This document shows, one piece after another, positions 35,246-43,019 of a DNA stretch of 64,000 bases; positions within the stretch are counted from its first letter, which is position 1, and the number at the start of each line of letters is the position of its first letter. The position numbers were made by a program, and so were the translations under genes. This DNA comes from CAVSUR01 sp963846005 (GTDB taxonomy: Bacteria > Actinomycetota > Actinomycetes > Streptosporangiales > Streptosporangiaceae): the NCBI GenBank assembly GCA_963846005.1, contig CAWJUH010000003.1, forward strand, positions 1,426,001 to 1,490,000. The letters are read 5' to 3'. The notes below the pieces were generated by a model, which was given only the letters and a program-made list of their open reading frames with translations, was not told the DNA's origin and searched no databases.

Positions 35246-36151
35246 TTGAGCGCACCCAGCGGCACCGGCCGCATCGAGACCGAGACCGCATCCCAGCCGG
35301 AGTGCTGGCGGCGGGCGGCGCTGCTGGCGGCGGGCACTGCCGGGGCGCTGCTGCCCGCCCCCGGCGAGCGGGTCGCGGTCACCGGCTGCGGCACCTCCTG
35401 GTTCATCGCCCAGTCCTACGCGGCGCTGCGGGAGGCCGCCGGGCAGGGCGAGACCGACGCGTTCGCCGCCTCGGAGATGCCGGCCGGCCGGCCCTACGAC
35501 CGGGTGGTGGTGCTGTCGCGCTCGGGCACCACCACCGAGATCCTCCGGCTGCTGGACCGGATCGGCGGCCGCCAGCCGGTGGTGGCCGTCACCGGCGACG
35601 CCGGCACCCCGGTCGCAGCCGCCGCGGACGCGGTCATCGCGCTGGACTTCGCCGACGAGGAATCCGTCGTGCAGACCCGGTTCGCCACCACCGAGCTGGC
35701 CCTGCTGCGCGCACACCTCGGCGAGGACATCGGCCCGGTGGCCGGCGCCGCGCAGCGGGTACTGGCCGAGCCGCTGCCGGAGCAGGCGCTGGCGGCCCGC
35801 CAGTTCACCTTCCTCGGCACCGGCTGGACCTGCGGCCTGGCCTGCGAGGCGGCGCTGAAGCTGCGCGAGGCAGCCGCGCTGTGGACCGAGGCCTACCCGG
35901 CGATGGAGTACCGGCACGGCCCGATCGCGGTCACCGGGCCGGGCAGCCTGGTGTGGCTGTTCGGCCCGGCCCCGGACGGGCTGCCCGCCGAGATCGCCGC
36001 CGCGGGCGGCCGCGTCTGGGCCGGGACGCAGGACCCGATGGCCGAGCTGGTCCGGGTGCACCGGCTGGCCGCGGCGATCGCGCGCAGCCGCGGCCTGGAC
36101 CCCGACCGGCCGCGCAACCTGACCCGCTCGGTCATCCTGGCGCCGGGCTGA
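35246..36151 (+). CDS. SIS-domain sugar isomerase (AgaS-like)
   Basis: 301 residues from a TTG start supported by GAGGAGA 6 bases upstream. Two SIS (sugar phosphate isomerase) folds are visible: VAVTGCGTSWFIAQSYAAL with VVVLSRSGTTTEILRLL in the first, and FLGTGWTCGLACEAALKLREA with EYRHGPIAV in the second. This is the GlmS C-domain/AgaS layout without a glutaminase domain. AgaS converts galactosamine-6-phosphate to tagatose-6-phosphate and ammonia. That role fits the tagatose-type kinase and aldolase genes next in line. A glucosamine-type substrate remains possible. Confidence 0.85.
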   Translation: MSAPSGTGRIETETASQPECWRRAALLAAGTAGALLPAPGERVAVTGCGTSWFIAQSYAALREAAGQGETDAFAASEMPAGRPYDRVVVLSRSGTTTEILRLLDRIGGRQPVVAVTGDAGTPVAAAADAVIALDFADEESVVQTRFATTELALLRAHLGEDIGPVAGAAQRVLAEPLPEQALAARQFTFLGTGWTCGLACEAALKLREAAALWTEAYPAMEYRHGPIAVTGPGSLVWLFGPAPDGLPAEIAAAGGRVWAGTQDPMAELVRVHRLAAAIARSRGLDPDRPRNLTRSVILAPG

Positions 36152-36165
36152 ACCGGGGCCGCGCC

Positions 36166-37166
36166 GTGATCGTCATCGCCGCACTCAACCCCGCGCTCGA
36201 CGTCACCCACCACGTGCCGGGGGTGGACTGGTCCGGGGTGAACCGCGCCGCGCAGGTGCGGGCCCGGCCCGGCGGCAAGGGCCTGAACGTGGCCCGAACG
36301 CTGCGCGCGCTCGGCGCCGATGTGCGGGTCGTCGGCCTGGCGGGCGGGGCGGCCGGGGCGGCCGTCGCGGCCGGGCTCGCCGCGGCCGCCGTGCCGGCCC
36401 GGTTCGTGCCGGTCAGCGGCGAGACGCGGCGCACCTTCACGGTGGTGGACAGCGAGCGCGGCGGCGCGGCGCTGTTCAACGAACCGGGCCCGCGGGTGAG
36501 CGCGGAGGAGTACGGGCGGTTCCTGGACTGCTACCGCGATGCGCTGGCCGGCGCCCGCGCGGTGGTGCTGTCGGGCAGCCTGCCGCCCGGCCTGCCGGTC
36601 GGTGCCTACGCCGAGCTCGGCGGGCTCGCCGCGGAGGCCGGCGTGCCCGTCGTGCTGGACGCGCACGGCGCGGCGCTGGCGGCCGGCGCGGCGTCCCGGC
36701 CCGCGATCGTCAAGCCGAACCTGGCCGAGCTGGAGCTGCTGGCCGGGCGGAGCCTGGCCGGCCCGGCGCCGGCTCCGGCGCCCGCGACGGTACGCCGGAC
36801 GCGGGCGCCGTAGCCCGGGCCGCGCAGGAGCTGCGCGCGGCCGGCCCGCAGGCGGTGGTGGTGTCGCTCGGCGCATACGGGCTGTGGGCGGTCACCGAGG
36901 ACGGCTGCTGGCAGGCCGCGCCGCCGGCCGCGGTGGCCGGCAACCCGACCGGGGCCGGCGACGCGGTGGCCGCCGGCCTGGTGCACGGGCTCGTCGGCGG
37001 GCAGCCGTGGGCGGAACGGCTGCGGCACGCGGTGGCGCTCGGCACCGCCTGCGCGGCGGCGCCCGCAGCCGGCGAGTTCAGCCCCGCCGAGTACGCCCGG
37101 CTGCTGGACGCGGTCACGGTGCGGCGGGCGGGGGGCGGCCCGGTGACCGCGGAGGCCGCCCGGTGA
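36166..37166 (+). CDS. PfkB family 1-phosphofructokinase / tagatose-6-phosphate kinase, frameshifted
   Basis: Joined length is about 333 residues. The N-terminus IAALNPALDVTHHVPG and the substrate motif RPGGKGLNVARTLRAL are those of the FruK/LacC subfamily. SGSLPPGLP and VKPNLAELELLAG follow. Between about 36755 and 36782 one base appears missing. The other frame continues RDGTPDAGAVARAAQEL to the catalytic GNPTGAGDAVAAGL motif and stops at 37166. The first frame alone stops at 36813, losing the catalytic Asp. It would phosphorylate tagatose-6-phosphate (or fructose-1-phosphate) at the free end. The GTG start sits 14 bases after the SIS gene's stop. Confidence 0.82.
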
Positions 37167-37220
37167 CCACAGGGGCGGCGCGGTGACCGCGGAGGCGGCC
37201 TGGTGACCGCCGCGGGACTC
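37141..37220 (+). repeat. 20-base tandem repeat at the kinase/aldolase junction
   Basis: Four successive 20-base units start (C/T)GGTGACC at 37141, 37161, 37181 and 37201; units 1 and 3 differ at one base. Each carries a TGA (37144, 37164, 37184, 37204) and an overlapping GTG. The TGA at 37164 ends the kinase, and the GTG at 37203 starts the aldolase, with GGAGG 7 bases upstream in unit 3. The first three TGAs occupy three different frames. Confidence 0.8.
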
Positions 37221-38043
37221 GCCGAGATCACCGGGCCGGCCGCGGCGGCCGGGCGCGGCGTGGGCGCGTTCAACGTGATCGGCATCGAGCACGCCGAGGC
37301 CATCGTGGCCGGCGCGGCAGCGGCGGGCGCCCCGGTGGTGCTGCAGGTCAGCGAGAACTGCGCGGACTACCACGGCGGGCTCGGCCCGATCGGCCTGGCC
37401 TGCGCGCAGCTCGCGGCGGACGCCGTGGTGCCGGTGGCGCTGCACCTGGACCACGCCACCACCGCGGGGCTGGTCGAGGAGGCCGCCGGGCTGGGCTTCG
37501 GCTCGGTCATGTACGACGCCTCGGCACTGGACTACCAGGCCAACGTCGAGGCCACCGCCGCCGTGGCCGGATGGTGCCACCAGCGCGGGATCTGGGTCGA
37601 GGCGGAGCTGGGGGAGATCGGCGGCAAGGACGGCGTGCACTCGCCGCAGGCGCGCACCGACCCGGGTGAGGCGGCCCGCTACACCGCCGCCACCGGGGTG
37701 GACGCTCTCGCGGTGGCGGTGGGCAGCTCGCACGCCATGCTCACCCGGGACGCGGTGCTGGACCTGGACCTGGTCGCGGCGATCCGGGCCGCCGTGCCGG
37801 TGCCGCTGGTGCTGCACGGGTCGTCCGGGGTGCCGGATGAGATGCTGGCCAAGGCGGTCGCGGCCGGCCTCGACGAAGATCAACGTGGCCACCCAGCTGA
37901 ACAAGGTGTTCACCGCGGCGGTGCGCGGCTTGCTGGCCGCCGACCCGGTCCTGGTCGACCCGCGCCGCTACGGCAGCGCCGGCCGGGACGCGGTCGCGGC
38001 CGAGGTGACCCGGCTGCTGCGCGTCATCGGCGCCGCCGGGTGA
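37203..38043 (+). CDS. class II tagatose/fructose-bisphosphate aldolase (GatY/KbaY/Fba), frameshifted
   Basis: Joined length is about 279 residues. Class II zinc aldolase motifs are present: GVGAFNVIGIEHAEAI, the zinc His pair in VALHLDHATT, the metal region AELGEIGGKDG and VLHGSSGVPDEML. At 37872 one extra G shifts the frame. Removing it gives GLTKINVATQLNKVFTAAV, the conserved C-terminal part, ending at TGA 38043. Uncorrected, the frame is open through the following regulator and makes a false aldolase-DeoR fusion. The reaction is cleavage of a ketose-1,6-bisphosphate to DHAP and glyceraldehyde-3-phosphate. Beside an AgaS-like protein, tagatose-1,6-bisphosphate is the likely substrate. Confidence 0.82.
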
Positions 38044-38153
38044 ATGCGGGCGACGGGCCGCGCGCGGCCGGGAGCGCGGCTGGGGCCGCGGGCAGGGGCG
38101 CAGCCGGGGCCGCGGTCGGGGACAATGGGCCCGACCGCAGTCAGGAGGCGCCG

Positions 38154-38939
38154 GTGAGCCGTTACCGCCGCTGGAACGAGCTGCTCGAATTGCTGGCCAG
38201 CTCCGGCCAGCTGCAGGTCGAGCAGGCCGCCCGCCAGCTCGGGGTGTCGGCGGCCACGGTCCGGCGCGACCTGGACGAGCTGGCCGGCCAGCAGATGCTG
38301 ACCCGGATCCGCGGCGGCGCCGTGGCCCAGGGCGTTACCTACGACCTGCCGCTGCGGTACAAGTCCGAGCGCCATCCGTCGGAGAAGCAGCGCATCGCCG
38401 CGGTCACCGCCGGGCTGGTCAAGCCGGGCCAGATCGCCGGGCTGAACGGCGGCACCACCACCACCGAGGTGGCCAGGGCCCTCGCCACCCGGCCCGACCT
38501 GAGCTCGGGGCCGATGTCCCCGGCGCTGACCATCGTCACCAACGCGCTGAACATCGCGACCGAGCTGGCCGTCCGCCAGCACATCAAGATCGTGACCACC
38601 GGCGGGGTGGCCAGGCCGCAGTCCTACGAGCTGACCGGCCCGCTGGCGACGGGGGTGCTGGAGCAGGTCAGCCTGGACGTGGCCATCATCGGCGTGGACG
38701 GGATCGACGCCCGGGCCGGGGCCACCGCGCACCACGAGGGCGAGGCCAGCATCAACCGGCTGATGGCCCGGCAGGCCAGCCGGGTCATCATCGCCGCGGA
38801 CAGCTCGAAAGTGGGCCGCCGCGCGTTCGCGCGGATCTGCGCGCCCCGCGAGGTCGACGTGCTGGTCACCGACGCGGGCCTGTCCGCCGAGGACGCCGCC
38901 GCGCTGGAGGAGGCGGGCGTGGATGTCATCCTCGCCTGA
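38154..38939 (+). CDS. DeoR family transcriptional regulator (AgaR-like)
   Basis: 261 residues. An N-terminal DeoR helix-turn-helix (LLASSGQLQVEQAARQLGVSAATVRRDL, given in parts at residues about 10-38) is followed by a sugar-phosphate-sensing DeoRC domain with GLNGGTTTTEVARAL and ADSSKVGRRAFARI. GTG 38154 is chosen because AGGAGG lies 5 bases upstream. DeoR members repress catabolic operons and release DNA on binding a phosphosugar. The repeated GCGTGA(A/G)AGC at 32018-32038 is a candidate target. It overlaps the downstream PfkB gene by 17 bases. Confidence 0.92.
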   Translation: MSRYRRWNELLELLASSGQLQVEQAARQLGVSAATVRRDLDELAGQQMLTRIRGGAVAQGVTYDLPLRYKSERHPSEKQRIAAVTAGLVKPGQIAGLNGGTTTTEVARALATRPDLSSGPMSPALTIVTNALNIATELAVRQHIKIVTTGGVARPQSYELTGPLATGVLEQVSLDVAIIGVDGIDARAGATAHHEGEASINRLMARQASRVIIAADSSKVGRRAFARICAPREVDVLVTDAGLSAEDAAALEEAGVDVILA

Positions 38940-40179
38940 ACTGGACCTGCTGGTCGTCGGGGACGCCAACCCCGACGTGCTGGTGCTCGGCGGTGACGTG
39001 ACCCCGGCGTTCGGCCAGCAGGAGAAGCTGGTCGCCAGCATGTCGCTGGTCACCGGCGGCTCGGCCGCGATCACCGCGGTCGCCGCGGCCCGGCTGGGCT
39101 GCCGGGTGGCGCTGGCCGCTGCGGTCGGCGACGACCCGGCCGGGGAGTTCATGCTCGCCCAGCTGGACCGGGCCGGGGTGGACACCTCGGCGGTCGCGGT
39201 ACGGCCGGGCGGCGCGACCGGGATGACCGTCGCGCTGTCGCGCGGCACCGACCGGGCGATCCTGACTGCGGCCGGGGTGATGGCCTCGCTGACCGCGGCC
39301 GATGTCCCGGCCGGCCTGCTGGCCGCCGCCCGGCACGTGCACGTCAGCGCGTACTTCCTGGTCGCGGAATCGCTCGGGCCGGGACTGGCCGGGCTGCTGC
39401 GCGCCGCCAGGGCGGGCGGCGCGGCCACCTCGCTGGACACCAACTGGGATCCGTCCGGCCGCTGGCGCGATCCGCACCTCAGCGCGGCCCTGGACCTGGT
39501 GGACCTGTTGCTGCCCAACGAGGCCGAGACGCTGGCGCTGGCGGGCCGGCCGGACCTGGACGCGGCGGTGGCCGCCCTCACCGCGGCCGGCCCGGCGCTG
39601 GCCGTCAAGCTGGGCGCCCGCGGCGCCCTGTGCGCCGCGGGTTCCGGCGGGTGGCTGGCCACCGCGGGCCACGGCGGCCAGCCCGCCGCCGGTCCGGAGC
39701 CAGCCGCCGCGCGCCCCGGCGGCCAGCCCGCCGCCGGGCGGGATCCGTCCTCCGGGCGGGAGCCGGCCGCCGGGCGGCTGCTGGTGCGGGTGCCGCCGGT
39801 AGTGCCGGCGGACACCACCGGGGCGGGGGACTGCTTCAACGCGGGGCTGATCGCCGGGCTGCTGGACGGGCTGGACCTGCCGCATGCGGCAGCCCTCGGC
39901 TGCGCCGCGGGCGCGCTGTCGACCGCCGCGCCCGGCGGCACCGGGAGCTGCCCGGACCGGCCCGCGGCCAGCGCGCTGGCCGCGGGCGCGACGTTCGCCC
40001 CCGCCGGCCCCGCGAGGGCGACGTTCGGCGGCCCCGCGGGGGCGACGTCCGCGCCCGCCGGCCCCGCCGCCGCGGGTTCCGCCCCTGCCGCCAGGGGCCC
40101 AGCGGAGTCCCCGCCGGTCACCTTTCATGATCTCGGTAACTTTTCCGCAGATAGGCCTGAAAAGTTACCGAGATCATGA
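38923..40179 (+). CDS. PfkB family sugar kinase (ribokinase-like) with low-complexity insert and tail
   Basis: 418 codons. The kinase core is clear: LLVVGDANPDVLVLGGDV, GGSAAITAVAAARLGCRVALAAAVG, TSLDTNWDPSGRW and the catalytic PADTTGAGDCFNAGLIAGL. About 45 Gly/Ala/Pro/Arg-rich residues (about 245-285) are inserted just before the strand leading to the catalytic motif. After about residue 345 the frame continues as an Ala/Pro/Gly repeat and then reads through a perfect hairpin to the stop. The true end may be earlier if a frameshift is hidden there. In this locus it could phosphorylate imported galactosamine or GalNAc, but the substrate is a guess. Confidence 0.8.
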   Translation: MSSSPELDLLVVGDANPDVLVLGGDVTPAFGQQEKLVASMSLVTGGSAAITAVAAARLGCRVALAAAVGDDPAGEFMLAQLDRAGVDTSAVAVRPGGATGMTVALSRGTDRAILTAAGVMASLTAADVPAGLLAAARHVHVSAYFLVAESLGPGLAGLLRAARAGGAATSLDTNWDPSGRWRDPHLSAALDLVDLLLPNEAETLALAGRPDLDAAVAALTAAGPALAVKLGARGALCAAGSGGWLATAGHGGQPAAGPEPAAARPGGQPAAGRDPSSGREPAAGRLLVRVPPVVPADTTGAGDCFNAGLIAGLLDGLDLPHAAALGCAAGALSTAAPGGTGSCPDRPAASALAAGATFAPAGPARATFGGPAGATSAPAGPAAAGSAPAARGPAESPPVTFHDLGNFSADRPEKLPRS

Positions 40180-40181
40180 AA
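40123..40181. terminator. perfect 23-base inverted repeat between convergent genes
   Basis: Left arm 40123-40145 and right arm 40159-40181 are perfectly complementary over 23 bases, with a 13-base loop. The arms are AT-rich for this genome (core GATCTCGGTAACTTTTC). The kinase stop codon lies inside the right arm. It may be a bidirectional terminator, or a copy of a dispersed palindromic element. No second copy is seen in the window. Confidence 0.6.
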
Positions 40182-40243
40182 GACCGTCCCGGGGCGGCGC
40201 GCAGGCTCTCCGGATCAGGGTGCCGGCTGACGATGCCGGGTGA

Positions 40244-42172
40244 TCAGCTGTCGGCGGCGGGCGCCGCCGCAGCGGCCAGATCCTCCCCGGTGCCGGCGCC
40301 TTTTCCGGTGCCGGCGCCCTCTCCGGCGACGGCACCATGGCCGGCGGCGGCGCCCTCTCCGGTGGCGCCCTCTCCGGCGGCGGCGCTATCGCCGGTGGCG
40401 GCGCTATCGCCGGACCCGGCCGCATCCGGCTGGCCGGCGTCCCGGCGGCCGGCCCACTGCCGCAGCTCGACCTGCGGGATCAGCCAGCTGGCCAGGAACG
40501 CCAGCGCCGCAATCGGCACGGCGATGATGAACACGGTCTGGATCGACTCGGCGTAGCCGGCCACGAAGCCGTGGTAGACCGCGGCCGGCAGCTTGGCCAG
40601 CGCGGCCGGGGTGACGCTGGCGCTGGAGAAGCCCGCCGGGATGTGCGCCCCGTGCAGGTGCTTCGCCAGGTTGCCGATCAGCACGTTGGAGAAGATCGCG
40701 CCGAAGATCGCGGTGCCGAACGAGCCGCCGATGGAGCGGAAGAACGTCGCGCCCGAGGTGGCGACACCCAGCTCGCTGTGTGGCACGGCGTTCTGCACGA
40801 TCAGCACCAGCACCTGCATCACGCCCCCGATGCCGAGGCCCAGCACGGCCATGTACAGCGCATCGGTCACCGTGGACGAGCCCACGCCCATCAGCGAGAT
40901 CAGGTACATGCCGAGGGTCATCACCGCGGTCCCGGCGATCGGGAACAGCCGGTACCGGCCGGTCCTCGAGATGATCTGGCCGGACCCGATCGAAGTGATC
41001 AGCAGGCCCGCCATCAGCGGGAACAGCTGGACCCCGGACAGCGTCGGGGACACCCCGCGCACCACCTGGAAGAACGCCGGCAGGTAGGTGATCGCGCCGA
41101 ACATCGCGAAACCGACGATGAAGCCGACCAGGCTGGTGACCGAGAAGGCGCGCAGCTTGAACAGGTGCAGCGGCAGCACCGGCTCGGTGGCGCGGCGCTC
41201 GACCAGGGCGAACACGATGATGAGCACGCCGCCGCTGATGCCGAGGATCCAGATCGGCAGCGAGTTCCAGGCGTAGGTGGTGCCGCCGAGGCTGGTCAGC
41301 AGCACCAGGGCCGCGGCGGCCATGGACAGCAGCGCGGTGCCCACGTAGTCGATCACGTGGTGCACCCGGGCCAGGTGCCCCGGCACCTGCAGCGCGACCA
41401 CGGCCAGCGCGATCACGCCGATCGGGATGTTGATGTAGAAGATCCACCGCCACGACAGGTTGTCGACGAAGACCCCGCCGAGCAGCGGCCCGATGACACT
41501 GGACACGCCGAACATCGCGCCGAACAGGCCGACGTACTTGCCCCGCTCGCGCGGCGAGACGATGTCGCCGACGATCGCCTGGGCGCCGACCATCAGGCCG
41601 CCGCCGCCGAGACCCTGGACGGCGCGGAACGCGATCAGCTCGACCATCGAGTGGCTGATGCCGGACAAGATCGACCCGGCCAGGAAGATCCCGATCGCGG
41701 CCTGGAAGAAAAACTTGCGGCCGTACTGGTCGCCGAGCTTGCCCCACAGCGGGGTAGAGACCGTGACGGCCAGCAGGTAGGCGGTCACCACCCAGGCAAT
41801 GTGCGAGCCGCCCTTGAGGTCGCCGACGATGGTCGGCAAGGCGGTCGACACGATCGTCTGGTCCAGCGCCGCGAGCAGCATGCCGAGCATCAGCGCGCCG
41901 ATGATGATCAGGACGCGGCGCCGGCTCAGGTCCGGCAGCGCCCCGTTCCCCTCCCGGTTCGGGTCTGCCACGGTCGCGGCCGCGGCCGCGGCGGCGGCGG
42001 GCACTGCCGCGGGCGCCGCCGCGCCGTCGCCATCCGGGCCGGCCTGCCCCCGCGCGTGCTTGGGCGGCGCGGGGTGCCCGGAGTGCGCGGCGGCGGCGCC
42101 GTCCGGCAGCCCGTGCTGCCGCGCGTGCCGCGGGGCGGGGTTGCCAGCAGGGGTGCTGGGCGGAGTCATCAA
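40244..42172 (-). CDS. DHA2-type MFS drug exporter (14 TM)
   Basis: 642 residues. After a 60-residue Ala/Pro-rich start comes a 14-helix DHA2 (EmrB/QacA-type) transporter core: MLGMLLAALDQTIVSTALPTI is the classical helix-1 motif (about residue 95-115), and LWGKLGDQYGRKFFF is the loop 2-3 motif. The last 70 residues are a low-complexity Gly/Ala/Glu tail (repeats of AAGEGATGEGA type). It probably exports hydrophobic or cationic toxic compounds using the proton gradient. It lies 47 bases downstream of a tetR gene on the same strand, so expression is probably drug-inducible. Confidence 0.92.
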   Translation of the reverse strand: MMTPPSTPAGNPAPRHARQHGLPDGAAAAHSGHPAPPKHARGQAGPDGDGAAAPAAVPAAAAAAAATVADPNREGNGALPDLSRRRVLIIIGALMLGMLLAALDQTIVSTALPTIVGDLKGGSHIAWVVTAYLLAVTVSTPLWGKLGDQYGRKFFFQAAIGIFLAGSILSGISHSMVELIAFRAVQGLGGGGLMVGAQAIVGDIVSPRERGKYVGLFGAMFGVSSVIGPLLGGVFVDNLSWRWIFYINIPIGVIALAVVALQVPGHLARVHHVIDYVGTALLSMAAAALVLLTSLGGTTYAWNSLPIWILGISGGVLIIVFALVERRATEPVLPLHLFKLRAFSVTSLVGFIVGFAMFGAITYLPAFFQVVRGVSPTLSGVQLFPLMAGLLITSIGSGQIISRTGRYRLFPIAGTAVMTLGMYLISLMGVGSSTVTDALYMAVLGLGIGGVMQVLVLIVQNAVPHSELGVATSGATFFRSIGGSFGTAIFGAIFSNVLIGNLAKHLHGAHIPAGFSSASVTPAALAKLPAAVYHGFVAGYAESIQTVFIIAVPIAALAFLASWLIPQVELRQWAGRRDAGQPDAAGSGDSAATGDSAAAGEGATGEGAAAGHGAVAGEGAGTGKGAGTGEDLAAAAAPAADS

Positions 42173-42219
42173 GCATCCTTTCCGGTGGGCAAGTTCGGGG
42201 ACGGGCGGCCGGCGCCGGG

Positions 42220-42945
42220 TCAGTGCCCGCCGGCGCCTGCGGTCGTGAGCACCGCGGCCGGCCCGGCGGGATCGGCCCGGGTGCGGCCGCCGGGCACCGT
42301 GAAGCCGCGCAGCGCGCAGTCCTCCGGCAGCCCGCCGGCCAGCGCGCTGAACGCCGCGTCGGTGATCTCGGCCAGCGGCACCGTGCCGCCGGAGTTGGCC
42401 CAGAACGCCAGCGCCGACCGCATCACGCCGGTGGCGGCGGTCGCGAGCAGCCCGGGATAGGGGTCGCGCTCGGGATCGGTGCCGAGCCGCCGGGCTATCG
42501 CCTCGGCCAGCGCCTGGTCCATCGCGGCCATGTGCGCGGCCTGCGCGGCCCGCAAGTGCGGGTCGGTGTGCGCGGCCTTCATCGCCCGCAGCCGCGCGGC
42601 CGGGTCGCCGCCGAGCTCGGCCAGGTCATCCGCCCTGGCCTGCATCTCGGCCACCAGCACCGCGCGCAGCGCCGCCAGCGCGGTCTCGCCCGGGACCGGC
42701 CGGGCCAGCCGCTCGTGCAGCGCCGCCACCCGCTCCGGGTCCGAGCCGAACAGCGCGGCTTCCTTGGACGGGAAGTAGTTGAAGAACGTGCGCGGCGAGA
42801 CGTCGGCCGCCTCGGCGATGTCCTCCACCGTCACGTCCGCCAGGCCCCGTTCGGTGACCAGGCTCAGCGCGGCCCGGCGCAGGGCCCGGCGGGTCGCCAG
42901 CTTCTTGCGCTCGCGCAGCGACGAGGAGGCAGGTCCGGTGCTCAC
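42220..42945 (-). CDS. TetR family transcriptional repressor
   Basis: 241 residues from GTG 42945. The TetR helix-turn-helix spans about residues 10-60 (ATRRALRRAALSLV, DVTVEDIAEAADVSPRTFFNYF). The C-terminal ligand domain is divergent, as usual. It is the first gene of a tetR-exporter operon. The promoter TTGCAG-17-TAGACT ends 6 bases before the GTG, so the mRNA is probably leaderless, and a dyad covers its -35. This is direct evidence for autorepression. Confidence 0.92.
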   Translation of the reverse strand: MSTGPASSSLRERKKLATRRALRRAALSLVTERGLADVTVEDIAEAADVSPRTFFNYFPSKEAALFGSDPERVAALHERLARPVPGETALAALRAVLVAEMQARADDLAELGGDPAARLRAMKAAHTDPHLRAAQAAHMAAMDQALAEAIARRLGTDPERDPYPGLLATAATGVMRSALAFWANSGGTVPLAEITDAAFSALAGGLPEDCALRGFTVPGGRTRADPAGPAAVLTTAGAGGH

Positions 42946-42951
42946 CCGGAC

Positions 42952-42980
42952 AGTCTACGACAAGGTTGCAGCGACTGCAA
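42952..42980 (-). promoter_or_regulatory. tetR promoter with overlapping operator
   Basis: On the minus strand TTGCAG (42980-42975), a 17-base spacer and TAGACT (42957-42952) form the promoter. The perfect dyad TTGCAG-CGA-CTGCAA (42966-42980) covers the -35, where a bound TetR would block RNA polymerase. A second perfect dyad, TGCAAAA/TTTTGCA, starts at 42976 and ends at about 43003. Confidence 0.7.
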
Positions 42981-43019
42981 AATTGCGCTTGAAAAACTTT
43001 TGCATGATCAGCAAGAAGC

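Noticed and set aside
37203..38939. Aldolase-DeoR fusion protein
   Set aside because: The aldolase C-terminus (KINVATQLNKVF) is in another frame after 37872, and deoR has its own AGGAGG and GTG.
40337..42460. 707-codon + strand frame antisense to the DHA2 exporter
   Set aside because: Shadow composition, no start context, no domain. The minus-strand transporter and TetR are well supported.
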